Assembly (NCBI RefSeq): GCF_027474405.1
Contig: NZ_CP114871.1
Span: 3,109,001 to 3,173,000, forward strand
Source: Caulobacter sp. NIBR2454
Lineage (GTDB): Bacteria > Pseudomonadota > Alphaproteobacteria > Caulobacterales > Caulobacteraceae
Direction of reading: 5' to 3'
DNA length: 64,000 nt
Shown here: piece by piece, positions 1 through 8,328 of the stretch
Layout: each line of letters begins with the position of its first letter
Position numbering within the stretch: position 1 is the first letter of the stretch
Program-made: the position numbers and the translations under genes
Notes under the pieces: model-generated
What the model was told of the DNA's origin: nothing
What the model saw: only the letters and a program-made list of their open reading frames with translations
Database searches by the model: none

Positions 1-150
1 CGGCGAGCGCCCGATCCCCCCAGACCGTGCCGCGCTCTCCCCACTGGGCGGGGAGAAAATCATGCGTGTGACAGTTGCACAAGCAACGGCTTTGCGATTG
101 GACCCCGTTTCGTGGGCCATGCGTTCCGTCTCCGCCACAGGAGACCAGCC

Positions 151-702
151 ATGCAATCGAGTGAGAACAACACCCACCCCCTTCGCCTGGAGCGGAAGGA
201 CGGCCGTGTGCAGGTCCTTTTCGAAGGTCACCTCATCGCCGACAGCGACGACGTGGTCGTCCTGCGGGAGGCCGACATGGCCCCCGTCTTCTATTTCCCG
301 CGCCAGGATGTGGAGATGGTTGTGCTGCGCAAGAACGACATCGTCACCCAGTGTCCCTACAAGGGCGCGGCGACCCACTTCACCGTCATGCGCGACGCCA
401 AGATCATCGAGCGCTTCGCCTGGTCCTACGAACAGCCCAAGTCGGAAGTGTTCGGCATCGGCGACCGCATCGCCTTCTATCCCGAGCACGTGGAGTTTCG
501 TGAGATCGCCGCCGCCCCGGGCGAAAGCCGCGCGGTTGATACCGACGCCGACCCCCGCGTCGATGAGGTCGTCCAGCATACCGACTCCGGTTCCGGCGCC
601 AGCCAGAAGGAGCATTGGGAATCGAACGTCAGCGATCCGGAGGATGACGAAACGCCGGACGCTCCCGATTCACCGCCCTATCGCGGGGTGGGATCGATCT
701 AG
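151..702 (+). CDS. DUF427 domain-containing protein
   Basis: A 183-residue cytoplasmic protein with a DUF427-like core: an LRLERKDGRVQV start, a central segment with FYFPRQDV and the TQCPYKGAATHF signature, and FAWSYEQP near the end of the fold (roughly residues 8-125). The family is small and beta-rich with no settled biochemical role. The last 45 or so residues are acidic and proline-rich and look disordered. I chose the ATG at 151 because AGGAGA lies just upstream; the earlier in-frame ATG at 112 has no such site. It converges on gshA with a 6-base gap. Family assignment is fairly sure; function unknown. Confidence 0.82.
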   Translation: MQSSENNTHPLRLERKDGRVQVLFEGHLIADSDDVVVLREADMAPVFYFPRQDVEMVVLRKNDIVTQCPYKGAATHFTVMRDAKIIERFAWSYEQPKSEVFGIGDRIAFYPEHVEFREIAAAPGESRAVDTDADPRVDEVVQHTDSGSGASQKEHWESNVSDPEDDETPDAPDSPPYRGVGSI

Positions 703-708
703 CGCCGC

Positions 709-2073
709 CTAGTAAGCGTCTTCCTCGAACACCCGCGTCACGTCCCCATTCCACGGACCGTGATACTTTTCCAGCAGCCGCTCGGCGGGGGTGATCCCGC
801 TGTCGGCGATGGCTTCGAGTTCGCCCAGATAGGTCGTCTCGTCGATGAAGCCGCCGTCGAGACGGTTGCGGTTCTTCAGGCCCTGCTTGGCGATGGCCAC
901 CAGTTCCTTGGCCACATCCTGGCTGGTGCGGCCGCCGACCGTGGCCTTCAGGCCCAGGCGCGGCGTGTCATTGCGCAGGGCGACACGCTCCTCGCGGCTC
1001 CAGCCCTTGCAAAGGTCCCAGGCCGCTTCCAGCGCAGCGTCGTCATAGAGGATGCCGGTCCACAGGGCCGGAAGCGCGCACAAGCGGCTCCACGGGCCGC
1101 CGTCGGCGCCGCGCATCTCCAGATAGGTCTTGAGGCGCACTTCGGGGAAGATGGTGGTGGTGTGGTCCGCCCAATCCTTCATGCTCGCGCGCTCGCCCGG
1201 AACCGCGTCCAGCTTGCCGTCGATGAAGTCGCCGAACCGCTGGCCGGCCACGTCGATGTAGGTGTCGCCACGTTTGACGAAGTACATGGGCACGTTCAGG
1301 GCATAGCGGGCATAGGCCTCGAAGCCGAAGCCCTCCTCGAACACGAAGTCGAGCATGCCCGTGCGGTCGGCGTCGGTGTCGGTCCAGACATTGGCCCGGG
1401 CCGACAGGAAGCCGTTGGGCTTGCCCTCGGTGAAGGGCGAATTGGCGAAAAGGGCCGTGGCGATCGGCTGCAGGGCCAGGCTGGTCCTGAACTTCCTGAC
1501 CATGTCGGCTTCGGTGGCGAAGTCGAGATTGGCCTGCACCGTGCAGGTGCGGAACATCATGTCCAGGCCAAGGCCGCCGACCTTGGGCATGTAGTTGCGC
1601 ATGATGACGTAGCGGCCCTTGGGCATCACCGGAGCCTGCTCGCGGGTGATGGTCGGATGGAAGCCCAGGCCCAGGAATCCGAGGCCCAGCTCGTCGGCCA
1701 CGGTCCGCACTTCTTCCAGGTGGCCGCCGGTTTCCTGGCAGATGTCGTGCATGGTCTCCAGCGGCGCGCCGGAAAGCTCGAACTGGCCGCCTGGCTCCAG
1801 GCTGACATTAGCGCCGTTGCGCTCCAGCCCGATCAGGGTCTCGCCCTCATAGACGCCCTTCCAGCCGAACCGCATCAGGCCGGTCAGCAGGGCATGGATG
1901 CCATCGGGGCCGTCATAGGCCGGCGGAGAGTTGTCGCTCAGGCGGAAGCCGAACTTCTCGTGCTCGGCGCCGACGCGGAAAGCCGACTTCGGCTTTTCGC
2001 CCTGGGCGAAATAGGCCGTCAGGTCGTCCAGCGAGAGAGGACGGTCGTCCTGCATGCCGTCAGCCATTCCCAT
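709..2073 (-). CDS. gshA: Glutamate-cysteine ligase
   Basis: Cytoplasmic ligase for the first, ATP-dependent step of glutathione synthesis (gamma-glutamylcysteine from glutamate and cysteine). The 454 residues match the proteobacterial/plant-type GCL family: a GAEHEKFGF motif near residue 35, ERNGANVSLEPGGQFELSG near 105-125, MPKGRYVIMRNYMP near 150-165 and EVRLKTYLEMRG near 315. Two ATGs are possible: 2073 has GGGGAG only 3 bases upstream, whereas 2067 has it at 9 bases and may be the true start. No gshB is visible here. Glutathione made by this enzyme would serve the GST encoded at 30978. Confidence 0.94.
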   Translation of the reverse strand: MGMADGMQDDRPLSLDDLTAYFAQGEKPKSAFRVGAEHEKFGFRLSDNSPPAYDGPDGIHALLTGLMRFGWKGVYEGETLIGLERNGANVSLEPGGQFELSGAPLETMHDICQETGGHLEEVRTVADELGLGFLGLGFHPTITREQAPVMPKGRYVIMRNYMPKVGGLGLDMMFRTCTVQANLDFATEADMVRKFRTSLALQPIATALFANSPFTEGKPNGFLSARANVWTDTDADRTGMLDFVFEEGFGFEAYARYALNVPMYFVKRGDTYIDVAGQRFGDFIDGKLDAVPGERASMKDWADHTTTIFPEVRLKTYLEMRGADGGPWSRLCALPALWTGILYDDAALEAAWDLCKGWSREERVALRNDTPRLGLKATVGGRTSQDVAKELVAIAKQGLKNRNRLDGGFIDETTYLGELEAIADSGITPAERLLEKYHGPWNGDVTRVFEEDAY

Positions 2074-2168
2074 CGACTCCCCAGCCGGAAAAACGTGTCG
2101 TAAGCCGTTTCGATTGACGACCTACGCCCAAGTGGGCGCTCCGGCGGCCAAGCTCAAGGGCCTAAAGT

Positions 2169-2885
2169 TCAAGATCGCCAATCGCCCGCCGCGGCTTGCC
2201 AAAGCGTAAGCGCGGAGATCGCCGCCGTATCGGCCCGCAGAATGCGTGGCCCCAGCGACACGGGGGTGACGAAGTCCAGGGTCCTCAGACGCTCACGCTC
2301 TTCGGGCGCGAATCCGCCCTCGGGGCCGATCAGCACCGCCGCGGCGTCCTGCGGCTTCAGGGCTTCCAGCGCGGGCTTGGCGTCGCCGCCCTCGTCGCAG
2401 AACACCAGGGCGCGGGCGGCGTCCCAGCCGTCCAGCATCCGGTCCAGCTTCTCGGGCGCGACCACCTGGGGCACATCCAGGCGGCCCGTCTGCTCGGCGG
2501 CCTCCACCGCTATGGCCTGCAGGCGGGCGACATTGGTGTGGTCGGCGTTGGTGCGGCGGGTCACCAGCAGACGCACGCGGCGCGCGCCCAGTTCGGCGGC
2601 CTTCTCGACGATGGTCTCCAGCCGGCCGCGCTTGACCAGGGCGACGACGAGATCCAGGTCGGGGCCGATGTGCTGGGGACGGGTCTGTTCCTCGGCGATC
2701 AGCTTGGCGCCGCGCTTGGACACCTCGCTCAGCACCGCCCGCCACTCGCCGTCGCGGCCGTTGAACAGCAGCACGGCATCGCCCAGGCCCAGACGCATGA
2801 CGCTGGTCAGGTAGCGGGCCTGATCCGGCGTCGGCGAAACCTGGCCGCCAGCTTTCAGGGGATCGGTGACGAACAGTCGGATCAT
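2169..2885 (-). CDS. rsmE: 16S rRNA (uracil-1498-N3)-methyltransferase
   Basis: SPOUT-class methyltransferase, 238 residues, which uses S-adenosylmethionine to methylate U1498 of 16S rRNA. It begins MIRLFVTDPL with a PUA-like N-terminal part containing RYLTSVMRLGLGD, and ends with the knot: VLIGPEGGFAPEE near residue 188 and LGPRILRADTAAISAL near 215. The open frame continues far upstream, but homology begins at the ATG at 2885, so I start there. It lies 95 bases upstream of gshA on the same strand and may be transcribed with it. It is divergent from the YcaQ-like gene. Confidence 0.93.
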   Translation of the reverse strand: MIRLFVTDPLKAGGQVSPTPDQARYLTSVMRLGLGDAVLLFNGRDGEWRAVLSEVSKRGAKLIAEEQTRPQHIGPDLDLVVALVKRGRLETIVEKAAELGARRVRLLVTRRTNADHTNVARLQAIAVEAAEQTGRLDVPQVVAPEKLDRMLDGWDAARALVFCDEGGDAKPALEALKPQDAAAVLIGPEGGFAPEERERLRTLDFVTPVSLGPRILRADTAAISALTLWQAAAGDWRS

Positions 2886-2948
2886 ACCGCCTCTATAGCG
2901 CTCCTTGCGCGTCTGGACAGAGGGTCGGCTCCACGGCACTGATCGGGC

Positions 2949-4136
2949 ATGGCTCGGGGCTATGATCTTTCCGCACGCGAGGCGCGGCGCATGGCGCTGA
3001 CGGCCCAGGGGTTCGCCGGGACGGCGCCAAGGGGCTCGCCGGCCCGGTTGCGGAGTCTGGTCGACCAGCTGGGCGTGATCCAGATCGACTCGGTCAACGT
3101 CCTGACCCGCACCCACTACCTGCCGGCCTTCTCGCGCCTGGACGGCTATGACCGCGCGACGCTGGAGAAGGCGGCGTGGAGCAAGAAGCGCACCCTGTTC
3201 GAATACTGGGGCCATGAGGCGTCGCTGATGCCCATGCAGATGCAGCCCCTGTTTCGCTGGCGCATGGCCAGGGCGGCGGCGGGCGACGGCATCTGGAAGG
3301 GCATCGCCCGCTTCGCCCGCGAGCGGGCAGACTATGTCGACAACATCCGCGACCGGATCGAAAAGGGCGGCCCCGTCACCGGCGGCGACTTCGCCGAGGG
3401 CCCCAAGAAGGCGCCCGGCTGGTGGGAATGGAGCGACGGCAAGCGGGCCCTGGAATGGCTGTTCTGGACCGGCGAGATCACCACCCTGACCCGCCGGGGG
3501 TTCGAGCGGGTCTATGACCTGACCGAACGCGCCCTGCCCCACGCCGCCGCCCTGCCGACCCCGTCGGAGGATGACGCCCAGCGCGAGCTGGTCCGCATCG
3601 CCGCCCGAGCCATGGGCGTGGCGACCGAGGCTGACCTGCGCGACTATTTCCGCCTGCCCCTGGCCGACGCCCGCGCCCGCGTGGCCGAACTGACCGAGGC
3701 GGGCGAGCTGACGGCGGTGAAGGTGCAGGGCTGGGACAAGCCCGCCTATCTGCATGCGGACGCCAAGGCGCGGCGGGCGACCCGCGCGGCCCTGCTGTCG
3801 CCCTTCGACAACCTGATCTGGTTCCGCGACCGCACCGAGCGGATGTTCGATGTGAAGGTACGGCTGGAGATCTACACCCCCGCCGACAAGCGTACCCACG
3901 GCTATTACGTCCTGCCGTTCCTGGAGGGTGAGGCGATCACCGCGCGCGTGGACCTGAAGTCCGACCGCGGGAGGGGCGCCCTGCTGGTTCAGGCCGCCCA
4001 TGCCGAGTCCTGGGCGACCAAGGACACGCCCGCCCTGCTGATGGCCGAGCTTCGCCGCATGGCGGCCTGGCTTGGGCTGGAGCGGGTCGAGATCGTGGGC
4101 AAGGGCGATCTGGCCCCGGCCTTGTCGGCGCTCTAG
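2949..4136 (+). CDS. YcaQ-family winged-helix DNA glycosylase-like protein
   Basis: A 395-residue protein of the HTH_42/YcaQ family. Characterised members (YcaQ of E. coli, AlkX; AlkZ of Streptomyces) unhook DNA interstrand crosslinks or excise bulky alkylated bases. Family signatures are LVDQLGVIQIDSVNVLTRTHYL near residue 35-60, TLFEYWGHEASLMP near 85-100 and LLSPFDNLIWFRDRTERMF near 280-298. The QIDSVNVL segment is the region holding the catalytic motif in YcaQ enzymes. A DNA-repair role is inferred from the family; the lesion is not predictable. A 32-base gap separates it from the downstream kinase, so the two may share a transcript. Confidence 0.85.
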   Translation: MARGYDLSAREARRMALTAQGFAGTAPRGSPARLRSLVDQLGVIQIDSVNVLTRTHYLPAFSRLDGYDRATLEKAAWSKKRTLFEYWGHEASLMPMQMQPLFRWRMARAAAGDGIWKGIARFARERADYVDNIRDRIEKGGPVTGGDFAEGPKKAPGWWEWSDGKRALEWLFWTGEITTLTRRGFERVYDLTERALPHAAALPTPSEDDAQRELVRIAARAMGVATEADLRDYFRLPLADARARVAELTEAGELTAVKVQGWDKPAYLHADAKARRATRAALLSPFDNLIWFRDRTERMFDVKVRLEIYTPADKRTHGYYVLPFLEGEAITARVDLKSDRGRGALLVQAAHAESWATKDTPALLMAELRRMAAWLGLERVEIVGKGDLAPALSAL

Positions 4137-4168
4137 GCGCGACCGCCTGGCGGGCCTAGGCTGCCGGG

Positions 4169-4927
4169 ATGAAAACCAAGGCATACGAGAAAGAACTGCG
4201 TCACCTGCAGATCCTGCTGGTGCGCTTTCAACAGGCGGCCATCGAGAGCGGCGAACGCGTCGTGGTGATCCTGGAAGGCCGCGACAGCGCGGGCAAGGAC
4301 GGGACGATCAAGCGGATCGTCGCCCACCTGTCGGCCCGCAACACCCGCGTCGTCGCCCTGCCCAAACCGAACGAACGCGAGCGGGGCCAGTGGTATTTCC
4401 AGCGCTATGCCGAGCACCTGCCCACCGTAGGCGAGATCGTGCTGTTCAACCGCTCCTGGTACAATCGCGGCGGGGTCGAGCCGGTCATGGGCTTTTGCAC
4501 CCCCGACGAGCACGAGGCATTTCTCGAGGACGCTCCGCATTTCGAGCGCATGCTGACCGAGGGCGGCATCAAGCTGGTGAAGTTCTGGCTCGACATCTCC
4601 AAGGACGAGCAGGCCGAGCGGCTGGACGCCCGCCGGTCCGAACCGCTCAAGGCCCTGAAGGTCAGCCCCCTGGACGACGAGGCGCAAAAGCGCTGGGACG
4701 CCTATTCCAAGGCGCGCGACCAGATGCTGACCCGGACCCACAAGGAGCACGCGCCGTGGATCTGCGTGCGGGCCGACAAGAAAAAGGGCGCGCGGCTGGC
4801 GGTGATCCAGCACCTGCTCAAGACCATCGCGCCGAAGGAAATCGCCGCCGAGGCGAAGGCGCCGGATCCGGAGATCCTGTTCACCTTCGACCCGGCGGCG
4901 ATCAAGGACGGGCGGCTGGCGCCCTGA
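4169..4927 (+). CDS. ppk2: Polyphosphate kinase 2 family protein
   Basis: Single-domain PPK2, 252 residues, transferring phosphate between polyphosphate and nucleotides. The P-loop-like GRDSAGKDGTIK is near residue 35-46, the Walker B-type LFNRSWYNR near 92-100, and the PPK2 lid region holds FLEDAPHFERML and LVKFWLDISKDEQAERL. It is short because it lacks N-terminal extensions. Whether it phosphorylates mono- or diphosphates cannot be read from sequence alone. It follows the YcaQ-like gene and converges on the S10 peptidase with a 4-base gap and no obvious terminator. Confidence 0.93.
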   Translation: MKTKAYEKELRHLQILLVRFQQAAIESGERVVVILEGRDSAGKDGTIKRIVAHLSARNTRVVALPKPNERERGQWYFQRYAEHLPTVGEIVLFNRSWYNRGGVEPVMGFCTPDEHEAFLEDAPHFERMLTEGGIKLVKFWLDISKDEQAERLDARRSEPLKALKVSPLDDEAQKRWDAYSKARDQMLTRTHKEHAPWICVRADKKKGARLAVIQHLLKTIAPKEIAAEAKAPDPEILFTFDPAAIKDGRLAP

Positions 4928-4931
4928 TCCC

Positions 4932-6434
4932 CTAGCGCGCGCCGTACAGCGCCATGACGTCGGCGCGCATGGCCGAGCCACTGTCGCTGCGGCTGTAGAA
5001 CATGTGCCCGCCCGGATAGGCCTTCAGCTGGACCCGGTTGTTGGCGATGGTCTGCGGCAGCTGGTCGATGACGATCCGCGAGCTGAAGTAGGGGCACGAC
5101 AGGTCGTCGTAGCCATGGACGATCAGCACCTTCATCTTCAGGTCGTTGGCCAGCGAGCGGCGGAAGGCGGTGACCGCCTCGATCCCGGTCAGGCGGTTCT
5201 CCCACAGACGGTTCACGTCATAGCTGAGAGCGTAGTAGCGGCCGTCATACTTCCAGCCCACCTGGCGCGTGGCGAAGTCCACATAGGCGCTGGTGGTGGG
5301 CGCGATCAGGGCGTCGAGGATCGCGTCGCCCGTCCGCTGTTCCGGCGACCAGGGGAAGGGATCGGGCGCGGTGACATTGCTGTCGTACCAGGAGCCGATC
5401 TTGCCTTCCTTGCGATAGAGCTCGCGCAGGAAGGCGCGGCTGTCGATGCGGCCGCCCCATTCACGGACCTTGTCCCGCGGCAGGCCGGTATAGCCCGCGA
5501 CCTTGGTGGACAGGCGATCAAGAACCGCCGGGTCGCTGTAGCCGCGCATGAAGTCGGTCATGAACTCGCCGCGGGCGTAGTCCTCGACCTCCTGCATCTG
5601 GGCCTGGTTCAGGGTCTTTCCCTGGCGCTCGTAATTGGCGGCGGCCATGGACGGCAGGGTCACCGACCACGGGATCGGCGAGTAGTCGCCGCCCGACCAG
5701 CTGGTGCCGTCGAAGAAGGGCGAGACCAGGATCACGCCGTTGATACCGACGCCCAGCTCGGTCTGCAGCTTGTGGGTCAGGCGCGGGCCGCGGAAGCCGC
5801 CGTAGCTTTCGCCGGTGATGTACTTGGGCGAGGTCATGCGGCCGTTCTTGACCAGCCAGTCATAGACGATGCGCGACAGGTAGTTGATGTCCTGATCGAC
5901 GCCGTAGAAGGCCTTCTTGCTCTCGTCCTCGCTGACCAGCGAGCGCGAGAAGCCGGTGCCCACCGGATCGATGAAGACCAGGTCGGTGAAGTCCAGCCAG
6001 GTGCCTGGATTGTCGGTGACCACCGCCGAGTCCGACGGGGCGTCGCCCTGGGCGCCGAACTGCACGCGCTTGGGGCCGATGGCGCCCATGTTCAGATAGA
6101 CCGACGCCGCGCCGGGTCCGCCGTTGAAGGCGAAGGTCACCGGGCGGTTCAGACCGGCGCCCTCGACGGTGTACGAGGTGAAGACCACTTCGGCGGTCTT
6201 CTTGCCCTTGGCGTCACGCACCGGCAGCGTGCCGACGGTGGCGGTGTAGTTCACCACCTTGCCGCCCACCCGCATGCTCTGCTTGGCCGAGGCGTCCGCC
6301 GGCAGCGGCGGCAGGTCCGACTTTTCTTCCTTCTTGGCCGCTTCGGCCGGCTTGGCGTCCTGCGCCCAGCTCATGACCGGGGCCGACAGCCCCATGGCCA
6401 GCGTCATCGACGCCAGCACCGCAAACTTCCGCAT
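4932..6434 (-). CDS. Exported S10 serine carboxypeptidase-like protein
   Basis: About 500 residues with a Sec-type signal peptide (MRKFAVLASMTLAMGLSAPVMSWAQ), so periplasmic or secreted. Peptidase S10 hallmarks: FAFNGGPGAAS (oxyanion region, near residue 105), YITGESYGGFRG with the nucleophile serine (near 210), VLIVHGYDDLSCPYF with the acid (near 442), and YPGGHMFYSR with the histidine (near 480). All triad positions appear intact. The ATG at 6434 is preferred over a GTG at 6440 because GGGGGAG sits 5 bases before the ATG. The promoter region is shared with the divergent DUF4153 gene and contains a LacI-type palindrome. Confidence 0.9.
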   Translation of the reverse strand: MRKFAVLASMTLAMGLSAPVMSWAQDAKPAEAAKKEEKSDLPPLPADASAKQSMRVGGKVVNYTATVGTLPVRDAKGKKTAEVVFTSYTVEGAGLNRPVTFAFNGGPGAASVYLNMGAIGPKRVQFGAQGDAPSDSAVVTDNPGTWLDFTDLVFIDPVGTGFSRSLVSEDESKKAFYGVDQDINYLSRIVYDWLVKNGRMTSPKYITGESYGGFRGPRLTHKLQTELGVGINGVILVSPFFDGTSWSGGDYSPIPWSVTLPSMAAANYERQGKTLNQAQMQEVEDYARGEFMTDFMRGYSDPAVLDRLSTKVAGYTGLPRDKVREWGGRIDSRAFLRELYRKEGKIGSWYDSNVTAPDPFPWSPEQRTGDAILDALIAPTTSAYVDFATRQVGWKYDGRYYALSYDVNRLWENRLTGIEAVTAFRRSLANDLKMKVLIVHGYDDLSCPYFSSRIVIDQLPQTIANNRVQLKAYPGGHMFYSRSDSGSAMRADVMALYGAR

Positions 6435-6500
6435 CGTCACTCCCCCGAGAAATTCGGAGCGAAATTGCTAGCGGACGCAGGGCCGGACGCCAGCGCATTC

Positions 6501-6512
6501 GTAAACGGTTAC
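6501..6512. promoter_or_regulatory. Possible LacI-type operator (GTAAACGGTTAC)
   Basis: Near-palindrome in the divergent region between the S10 peptidase and DUF4153 genes. It differs by one base from the GTAACCGGTTAC form typical of LacI-family operators in related bacteria. There is no LacI-family gene in the window, so a regulator would have to act from elsewhere. A single half-matching site can occur by chance. Confidence 0.3.
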
Positions 6513-6597
6513 AGGAATGTAATCTCCGCGCGCAGGGAGTGTCTGGCCTTGCCGCCGCAACCCATGCTCAATCCTTTCAAAAGGCGCGGGAAAAGAC

Positions 6598-8328
6598 ATG
6601 CACGAGCTTAACGGCAAGCGGACCGACCTGGCGATCATGCGACTGGCGATCGGCTTGCTTCAGGGTCTGGCGCTGTTTGGCCTGTACCAGGCCCAGGACG
6701 GCAAGGTGTGGCCCGCGACGGCGCCGGTGCTGTTCGGGGCTGTCGTCCTGACCGCGGGCATGACCCCGCTGGTGCTGCTGGCCGGGGTCGGCGCCGTGCG
6801 GCGCGGCGTGCTGGCGGCGACCTTCGCGGGGGCGGTCGCCCTGACCGTCATCCTCGGGGCCTATGGGGTCTGGCGCGATCCGATGGATAGGATGGATATC
6901 CGCCTGTTCGCCGGTCCGGCCTATGCGCTGGTCACGGCGGTGGCGCTGTTCGTGATCTATCATCTGGTGGAGCCCGCCGACGCGGCGCGGCGGCGCATCG
7001 CGCCCTATGCCGCCTATTTCGAGACGGCCTGGAAGCGGGGGGTGCAGCTGGCCCTGTCCTGCGCCTTCACCGCTGTATTCTGGGGTCTGCTGTTCCTGGG
7101 CGCGTCGCTGTTCGAGGTCATCGGCATCGGCTTCTTCCGCGACCTGATCCGGGAGGCGGCGTTCGGCTTCACCATCACCCCGGTCGTCTTCGCGGCGGCG
7201 GTTCATCTGGCCGACGTGCGCAGCGCCCTGATCCAGGGCGTGAGGACCGTGGCCCTGACCCTGCTGGCGTGGCTGCTGCCCCTGCTGACCCTGATCGTGG
7301 CGGGTTTTCTGGCCAGCCTGCCGTTCACCGGCCTCGACCCGCTGTGGAGCACCCGCAGTGCGGGCGGGCTGATGCTGGGGGCGGCGGCCAGCCTGATCAT
7401 CCTGATCAACGCCGCATGGCAGGACGGTGAGGAGCCGCCGCATCGGGTGCTCGCCGTCGCGCTGCGGGTCGCGTGCTTCCTGCTGGCGCCGCTGGCGGCC
7501 CTGGCCGGCTGGGCGCTGGTCCTGCGCATCGGCCAGCACGGCCTGAGCCCCGAGCGCATCTGGGCGGCGGCCTGCGTGGTGATCGCCGCCGGCTATGCCG
7601 CCGGCTACATCCTGGCGGCGGTCCGGCGGGGGGAATGGATGAGCGGCCTGGGCCGCGCCAACATCGCCATGGCCTTCGTGACGCTGGCCCTGATCCTGGC
7701 GCTGTTCACGCCGATCGCCGATCCCATGCGCCTGTCGGTGAACGACCAGCTTCATCGGCTGGAGCGCGGCAAGGTCGGCGCCGAGGCGTTCGATTACGAC
7801 TTCCTGCGCTTCCAGTCCGGACGGTTCGGCACGGCCGCGCTGGAGCGGTTGGCCAAGAGCGATGATGCGACGACGGCGAAGCAGGCCAGGGCCGCGCTCA
7901 ACCGGACCGTCCCGGAAGCCCGGCCCAACCCGCTGCGGCGGCCGGCGAAAGCCGTCGTCAGCCCGGCGGGCCGGACCCTGCCCCAGGGCTTCAGCCTGCG
8001 CGACGAGGACTGTTACGCCGGCTCGCCCTGCGATGTGGTCCTGCGCGATATCGACAGCGACGGGCGCGAGGACATCCTCGTCTTCCAGCCGGGCTCGGCG
8101 CGCCTCTATGCGTCCGACGGCTCCGGCGGCTGGGTCCACAAGGGCGCCTACACCACCCCCTGCCAATGGAAGGCGGGCTCGGCCCTGGCGGAAATCATCG
8201 CGAGCGGCGGGCTGAAGACGGCGCCCTCGCTGGCGCCCGATCTTGTGGTGGAGGATCGGCGGATGATCTTCCAGCCGAACGGCGACATCTGCCCTGAGGC
8301 TAGGCCGTCCCCTCAGCCACCGCGTTGA
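6598..8328 (+). CDS. DUF4153 multi-pass membrane protein
   Basis: A 576-residue inner-membrane protein with about eleven hydrophobic segments between residues 10 and 380, resembling DUF4153 proteins of unknown function. After the membrane part there is a soluble tail; near residue 470-500 it holds DEDCYAGSPCDVVLRDIDSDGREDILVF, whose DIDSDG stretch looks like a calcium-binding FG-GAP-type repeat, followed by another cysteine-containing loop. Such a tail would suit the periplasm. Start: ATG at 6598 after GGGAAAAG. Its last 29 bases overlap the convergent ABC transporter gene. Function unknown. Confidence 0.75.
   Translation: MHELNGKRTDLAIMRLAIGLLQGLALFGLYQAQDGKVWPATAPVLFGAVVLTAGMTPLVLLAGVGAVRRGVLAATFAGAVALTVILGAYGVWRDPMDRMDIRLFAGPAYALVTAVALFVIYHLVEPADAARRRIAPYAAYFETAWKRGVQLALSCAFTAVFWGLLFLGASLFEVIGIGFFRDLIREAAFGFTITPVVFAAAVHLADVRSALIQGVRTVALTLLAWLLPLLTLIVAGFLASLPFTGLDPLWSTRSAGGLMLGAAASLIILINAAWQDGEEPPHRVLAVALRVACFLLAPLAALAGWALVLRIGQHGLSPERIWAAACVVIAAGYAAGYILAAVRRGEWMSGLGRANIAMAFVTLALILALFTPIADPMRLSVNDQLHRLERGKVGAEAFDYDFLRFQSGRFGTAALERLAKSDDATTAKQARAALNRTVPEARPNPLRRPAKAVVSPAGRTLPQGFSLRDEDCYAGSPCDVVLRDIDSDGREDILVFQPGSARLYASDGSGGWVHKGAYTTPCQWKAGSALAEIIASGGLKTAPSLAPDLVVEDRRMIFQPNGDICPEARPSPQPPR

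Noticed and set aside
5004..6611. A 535-codon plus-strand open frame opposite the S10 peptidase
   Set aside because: Antisense shadow; the S10 triad on the minus strand is complete.
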